Assembly (NCBI GenBank): GCA_023141985.1
Contig: JAGLKH010000337.1
Coordinates: 1 to 8,107 of the forward strand
DNA: 8,107 bases
Source: Flavobacteriaceae bacterium
GTDB lineage: Bacteria > Bacteroidota > Bacteroidia > Flavobacteriales > Flavobacteriaceae
Direction of reading: 5' to 3'
Part shown: piece after piece, positions 4,662 to 8,107 of the stretch
Layout of the letters: each line of letters opens with the position of its first letter
Numbering within the stretch: position 1 is the first letter of the stretch
Notes under the pieces: generated by a model
Told to the model about the DNA's origin: nothing
Database searches by the model: none
Seen by the model: the letters and a program-made list of their open reading frames with translations, nothing else
Program-made: the position numbers and the translations under genes

Positions 4662-6824
4662 GTGGCTAAAAAAATAAACAAAGACATCCTTAAAAAAGCA
4701 TTTTCAAATCTTTGTACTGCCAAAGCAATGACCGATTTATATGAAGCTAATTTTAAATTAGTTTCAAAATATGTGCATGCCACATCAAGAGGTCACGAAG
4801 CAGTACAGATAGCATTAGGCTTGCAACTTTTACCCCAGGATTATGCCTTTCCGTATTATCGTGATGATGCCATGCTGTTAGCATTTGGTTTAAAACCATA
4901 CGATTTAATGTTGCAACTTTTAGCGAAAAGGGATGATCCTTTTTCTGGAGGTAGAACATATTATTGTCATCCAAGTCTTAAGGATGATGATAAGCCTAAA
5001 ATCCCACATCAGTCTTCGGCAACAGGAATGCAAGCTATTCCAGCAACTGGAGTTGCCATGGGAATGCAGTATATCGAACAAGTTTCCTGCGAAGGCAGGA
5101 ATCTCATTAATAGAAAAGAAAAAGCTAATGTTATTAAAGATGCTGAGAAGAGTGAATTAACAGAAAATAATTCGTTTTCAAGATTAGCAGATTCCCACTT
5201 TCGTGGGAAGTTACCAATAACAATTTGTTCTTTAGGAGATGCAGCAATAACAGAAGGCGAGATTGCCGAAGCTTTTCAAATGGCAGCTTTAAAGCAAATG
5301 CCAATTCTATATTTAGTGCAAGATAATGGCTGGGATATTTCTGCCAAAGCAGAAGAAATAAGGGCGCAAAATGCGTTTGAATATGCTCAAGGTTTCAAAG
5401 GATTAGAAGCTATTTCTATTGATGGAGCTAATTTTATAGAGAGTTACCAAGCAATCGAAAAAGTAATTAAAATTATTCGGACAGAACGCCGTCCGTTTTT
5501 AATACACGCAAAAGTGCCTTTATTAAATCATCATACATCTGGAGTTCGGATGGAGTGGTATCGTGATGATTTAGAAGAAGCACATTCTCGAGATCCTTAT
5601 CCAATATTAAAACAGCAATTATTAGATAATGGGTTTACTAAAGAGGAGATAAACGAGATAGAGACCTCTGCCTGCACAGAGGTGGAAAGGGATTTCCAAA
5701 AAGCACTACAAGCCGAAGACCCAAAACCAGAAGATTTATTTACACACGATTTTGAACCTACTCCAATTACCGAAGAAGTAGGAGAACGGACACCAGAAGG
5801 AAGTGATAAAGTAGTGATGGTAGACTGTGCGTTGTTTGCCATTGAAGAATTGATGAGTAAACACAAAGAGTGCTTGGTTTATGGACAAGACGTAGGTAGA
5901 CGATTGGGAGGTGTGTTTCGAGAGGCAGCAACATTAGCAGAAAAATTTGGAGATGATCGCGTATTTAACACACCAATACAAGAAGCGTTTATTGTAGGGT
6001 CTACTGTTGGGATGAGTGCTGTTGGACTAAAACCAATTGTTGAGGTTCAGTTTGCCGATTATATTTGGCCGGGATTGAATCAATTATTTACCGAAGTAAG
6101 TAGAAGTTGTTATCTTTCTAATGGGAAATGGCCAGTTAGCATGATTCTTCGTGTGCCAATTGGCGCTTATGGAAGTGGAGGGCCTTATCATTCGTCATCT
6201 ATTGAATGTGCTTTGACTAATATAAGAGGAATTAAAATTGCCTATCCAAGTAATGGAGCCGATTTAAAAGGATTGTTAAAAGCCGCTTATTACGACCCAA
6301 ATCCAGTGGTGATTTTAGAACATAAAGGTTTGTACTGGAGCAAAGTCCCAGGTACTCATGGAGCTACATCGGTTGAGCCTGCCGCGGATTATATGTTACC
6401 TTTTGGAAAAGCTTGGGTATTACAAGAGATTTGGCCACAAGAAGAAAAGGAAACAATCTCTATTATTACCTATGGAATGGGAATACATTGGGCAATGAAT
6501 GCAAGTGAAGAATTAAATATGCAAGATCAAATTGAAGTCATTGATCTTCGAACGCTTTATCCTCTTGATAAAGATACCATTGTTAATTCCGTTAAAAAAA
6601 CCAGGAAGTGTTTAGTTGTGACTGAGGAGCCAACAAATAATAGCTTTGCAAGAGCCTTAGCTGGAAAAATACAAGAAGTATGTTTTGAATCTTTAGATGC
6701 TCCTGTAATGACCATTGGAAGTGAAAGTATGCCAGCCATTCCTTTAAATAGCATTTTGGAAGAAACTATGATTCCTTCAACTAAAAAAGTAAAAACCAAA
6801 ATTAAGGAGTTGCTAAACTATTAA
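4662..6824 (+). CDS. Fused E1 alpha/beta 2-oxo acid dehydrogenase (probable branched-chain type) with repeat-derived insertion
   Basis: Thiamine-diphosphate decarboxylase that oxidatively decarboxylates a branched-chain (or related) 2-oxo acid and acylates the lipoyl arm of E2. Alpha part about 1-340: [13 protein letters not shown], the [15 protein letters not shown] segment, the ThDP motif GDAAITEGE (192-200) ending at DN (221-222), and LLNHHTSG with the active-site loop histidines 290-291. Beta part about 383-720: [42 protein letters not shown], and GGPYHSSS with the proton-transfer His510. The fusion is a Bacteroidota form. At 720 residues it is longer than I expect (roughly 660-690). The excess lies at about 140-184, between MGMQY and PITICSLGD, and that stretch contains two palindromic repeats read in frame; a third is in the alpha-beta linker. 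The start is GTG at 4662, since an in-frame stop is at 4656 and the next ATG (4728) would remove the first helix. All motifs are intact. Confidence 0.93.
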   Translation: MAKKINKDILKKAFSNLCTAKAMTDLYEANFKLVSKYVHATSRGHEAVQIALGLQLLPQDYAFPYYRDDAMLLAFGLKPYDLMLQLLAKRDDPFSGGRTYYCHPSLKDDDKPKIPHQSSATGMQAIPATGVAMGMQYIEQVSCEGRNLINRKEKANVIKDAEKSELTENNSFSRLADSHFRGKLPITICSLGDAAITEGEIAEAFQMAALKQMPILYLVQDNGWDISAKAEEIRAQNAFEYAQGFKGLEAISIDGANFIESYQAIEKVIKIIRTERRPFLIHAKVPLLNHHTSGVRMEWYRDDLEEAHSRDPYPILKQQLLDNGFTKEEINEIETSACTEVERDFQKALQAEDPKPEDLFTHDFEPTPITEEVGERTPEGSDKVVMVDCALFAIEELMSKHKECLVYGQDVGRRLGGVFREAATLAEKFGDDRVFNTPIQEAFIVGSTVGMSAVGLKPIVEVQFADYIWPGLNQLFTEVSRSCYLSNGKWPVSMILRVPIGAYGSGGPYHSSSIECALTNIRGIKIAYPSNGADLKGLLKAAYYDPNPVVILEHKGLYWSKVPGTHGATSVEPAADYMLPFGKAWVLQEIWPQEEKETISIITYGMGIHWAMNASEELNMQDQIEVIDLRTLYPLDKDTIVNSVKKTRKCLVVTEEPTNNSFARALAGKIQEVCFESLDAPVMTIGSESMPAIPLNSILEETMIPSTKKVKTKIKELLNY
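5083..5105 (+). repeat. Palindromic repeat P6 translated inside E1
   Basis: TTCCTGC (5084-5090) and GCAGGAA (5095-5101) enclose loop GAAG; the tail is TCTC. The 23 bases are the exact reverse complement of 719-741 upstream of paaY. Translated as VSCEGRNL without a stop, at the start of the extra E1 segment. Confidence 0.9.
5192..5209 (-). repeat. Palindromic repeat P7 translated inside E1
   Basis: TTCCCAC (5192-5198) and GTGGGAA (5203-5209) enclose loop TTTC. Same palindrome as 4556-4573 in reverse orientation. Translated as DSHFRGK at the end of the extra E1 segment, just before the conserved PITICSLGD. With P6 it brackets about 90 bases of lysine-, glutamate- and asparagine-rich code. Confidence 0.85.
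5664..5683 (+). repeat. Perfect palindrome in the E1 alpha-beta linker
   Basis: ACCTCTG (5664-5670) and CAGAGGT (5677-5683) enclose loop CCTGCA. Translated as TSACTEV between the alpha and beta halves. A separate repeat type from the TTCC family; dispersal is not shown within this window, but position in a variable linker fits an inserted repeat. Confidence 0.55.
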
Positions 6825-6839
6825 ACTTTCTTACTTTAG
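6810..6839 (+). promoter_or_regulatory. Possible weak Bacteroidota-type promoter for the alcohol dehydrogenase
   Basis: TTG at 6810-6812 is followed after 19 bases by TACTTTAG (6832-6839), one mismatch from the Bacteroidota -7 element TAnnTTTG. It lies 20 bases before the ATG at 6860. In an AT-rich genome such a match has a substantial chance of being random. Confidence 0.25.
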
Positions 6840-6859
6840 ATGTTCTATTACCATTAGAA

Positions 6860-7900
6860 ATGAGAGCAGCAGTTTTTGAAACCTTTCAAGGCGAAATCAC
6901 AATTCAAAATATAAAAGACCCAACACCTAAGAGTGATGGTGTTATTGTAAAAGTAAATGCTACTGGATTGTGCAGAAGCGACTGGCATGGTTGGATGGGT
7001 CACGATACTGATATTGAATTACCACATATACCTGGTCACGAATTAGCTGGAACAATTGAAACTATAGGGAAAGACGTAAAACACTTCAAAATTGGAGATA
7101 GGGTCACTGTCCCTTTTGTTAGTGGTTGTGGCACATGTGGAGAATGTAAATCTGGAAATCATCAAGTATGCGATCATCAATCTCAGCCTGGATTCACACA
7201 TTGGGGTTCTTTTGCGGAGTATGTAGCTCTGGATCATGCTGATACTAATTTGGTAAAGCTTCCCGAAGATATAGATGATGTTACAGCTGCAACTCTAGGA
7301 TGCCGATTTATAACATCTTTTAGAGCCATTGTTGCACAAGGAAAAGTTTCTGAAGGACAACATGTTACTATACATGGTTGTGGTGGTGTTGGATTGTCGG
7401 CTATAATGATTGCTAATGCTTTAGGAGCACAAGTCACTGCTATTGATATTAACGAGGATACCCTGTCTTTGGCTAAACAATTAGGTGCAACTTCGGTTAT
7501 TAATGCTTCGAATAATTCTAATGTTGTAGATGTTATTAAAGACATTACTAAAGGTGGTGCTCATGTTTCTATGGATGCTCTTGGAAGCGCTTTAACCTGT
7601 TTTAATTCGATATCTGGATTACGAAAACGAGGAAAACATATTCAAGTGGGTTTAATGACAGGAGATCATAAACATCCAAAAGTTCCAATGGATAAAATAC
7701 TTGCTAATGAGTTAGAAATTATCGGAAGTCATGGTATGCAAGCATATAAATATCCTGAAATGTTGAAAATGATTAGAGATGGAAAGCTTCATCCTGAAAA
7801 ACTTATAGAGCGAACTATTAGCTTGGAAGAAGCAATAATAGCTTTACCAAATATGAATAATTTTGAAAATAAGGGCGTTTTAGTGGTTAATTCATTTTAA
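6860..7900 (+). CDS. Zinc-dependent medium-chain alcohol dehydrogenase
   Basis: The 346-residue length is standard for MDR-family alcohol dehydrogenases, cytoplasmic oxidoreductases acting on alcohols or aldehydes with NAD(P). Catalytic zinc ligands: Cys38 in [10 protein letters not shown], His60 and Glu61 in PGHELAG, and Cys148 in LGCRF. Structural zinc ligands: Cys90, Cys93, Cys96 and Cys104. The Rossmann fold carries [10 protein letters not shown] (172-181), and the second strand ends in AIDIN, where Asp196 favours NAD over NADP. The [10 protein letters not shown] segment (233-242) is typical of the bacterial group. Substrate cannot be set from sequence; short-chain or aromatic alcohols or aldehydes are possible. 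It starts 35 bases after E1 and is followed after 24 bases by the lipoprotein gene, so it may be co-transcribed. No palindromic repeats are seen here or downstream, unlike the earlier genes. Confidence 0.93.
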   Translation: MRAAVFETFQGEITIQNIKDPTPKSDGVIVKVNATGLCRSDWHGWMGHDTDIELPHIPGHELAGTIETIGKDVKHFKIGDRVTVPFVSGCGTCGECKSGNHQVCDHQSQPGFTHWGSFAEYVALDHADTNLVKLPEDIDDVTAATLGCRFITSFRAIVAQGKVSEGQHVTIHGCGGVGLSAIMIANALGAQVTAIDINEDTLSLAKQLGATSVINASNNSNVVDVIKDITKGGAHVSMDALGSALTCFNSISGLRKRGKHIQVGLMTGDHKHPKVPMDKILANELEIIGSHGMQAYKYPEMLKMIRDGKLHPEKLIERTISLEEAIIALPNMNNFENKGVLVVNSF

Positions 7901-7924
7901 GCTTCCAAATAAAATCTAAAATTA

Positions 7925-8107
7925 ATGAAGAATTATATATATGTAATAGTACTTGCTTTACTATTCTTGAATTGCAAAGAGGAGCAAAAAGTAACTTATG
8001 ATTTAGTATTAGAAAATGGCAATGTTATTGATATTGTTTCAGGAGCAATTGAAAAACAAAACATTTATATTTCTGATGGTAGAATTGTAAAATTAGAAGC
8101 TTCAGGT
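7925..8107 (+). CDS. Amidohydrolase-like lipoprotein, N-terminus only (3' truncated)
   Basis: Sixty-one codons are present and the frame is open at the window end. Residues 1-16 form a lipoprotein signal peptide (Lys2, hydrophobic IYVIVLALLFLN) with the lipidated Cys17; Asn at the -1 position is atypical but tolerated in Bacteroidota. Cys-Lys-Glu-Glu follows, matching the K-(D/E)2 lipoprotein export signal reported for Capnocytophaga, so the protein may be placed on the outer cell surface. The next residues, YDLVLENGNVIDIVSGAIEK then IYISDGRIVKLEA, are the small beta-sandwich opening typical of metal-dependent amidohydrolases of the imidazolonepropionase/dihydroorotase type ('NG.viD..tG......I.i..GrI'). 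The metal-binding HxH motif lies beyond the window, so substrate and activity are open. Confidence 0.8.
   Translation, partial: MKNYIYVIVLALLFLNCKEEQKVTYDLVLENGNVIDIVSGAIEKQNIYISDGRIVKLEASG

Noticed and set aside
4933..5160. Open + strand frame of 75 codons inside the E1 gene
   Set aside because: It lies in another frame within the well-supported E1 coding sequence, which has intact motifs on both sides.
303..5209. Series of palindromic repeats as a CRISPR array
   Set aside because: Spacing is irregular, copies occur in both orientations and inside genes, and there are no uniform spacers or cas genes.
5083..5209. E1 as a pseudogene broken by repeats
   Set aside because: The reading frame is continuous and every catalytic motif before and after the insertion is intact, so a functional protein with an extra loop is more likely.

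Overview
The window reads as a chromosomal piece of a low-GC Bacteroidota bacterium, most likely a Flavobacteriaceae member. Signs are the AT-rich code, A-rich leaders instead of strong Shine-Dalgarno sites, a fused E1 alpha/beta 2-oxo acid dehydrogenase, a lipoprotein with Lys-Glu-Glu after its cysteine, and many short palindromic repeats of the TTCCTGC...GCAGGAA kind that I associate with flavobacterial genomes. All real genes lie on the + strand.

Layout. 1-312: C-terminus of a crotonase-family enoyl-CoA hydratase. 339-707: small conserved hypothetical protein. 747-1346: PaaY-like left-handed beta-helix protein of phenylacetate catabolism. 1332-1603: two diverged copies of a 96-bp hairpin-containing repeat, the second running into a small orphan GIY-YIG nuclease gene (1598-1921). 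1908-3233: lipoylated E2 acyltransferase. 3378-4454: branched-chain aminotransferase IlvE. 4455-4661: repeat-filled gap. 4662-6824: fused E1 alpha/beta decarboxylase with a GTG start. 6860-7900: zinc alcohol dehydrogenase. 7925-8107: N-terminus of an amidohydrolase-like lipoprotein.

The metabolic core is amino acid breakdown. IlvE would transaminate an amino acid to its 2-oxo acid, and E1 plus E2 (with an E3 elsewhere) would convert this to an acyl-CoA. The usual assignment is leucine, isoleucine and valine. The neighbouring crotonase and PaaY leave open a route from phenylalanine through phenylpyruvate to phenylacetyl-CoA; this is inference.

The most unusual content is the repeat landscape. 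At least seven short hairpins share one plan (stem TTCC-N3, 4-nt loop, N3-GGAA), with stem changes that are paired. The GIY-YIG gene, the small hypothetical gene and an extra segment inside E1 are each bracketed by two such hairpins in inverted orientation, with the same flank pointing inward. Several repeats are translated as protein: at the N-terminus of E2, in the E2 linker, twice in the E1 alpha domain and once in the E1 alpha-beta linker. Repeats also form the stop-codon regions of the first crotonase and of paaY. The candidate new system is a GIY-YIG nuclease bounded by inverted palindromes, possibly a mobile unit comparable in logic to REP elements and their RAYT transposases. No movement can be shown from this window alone.
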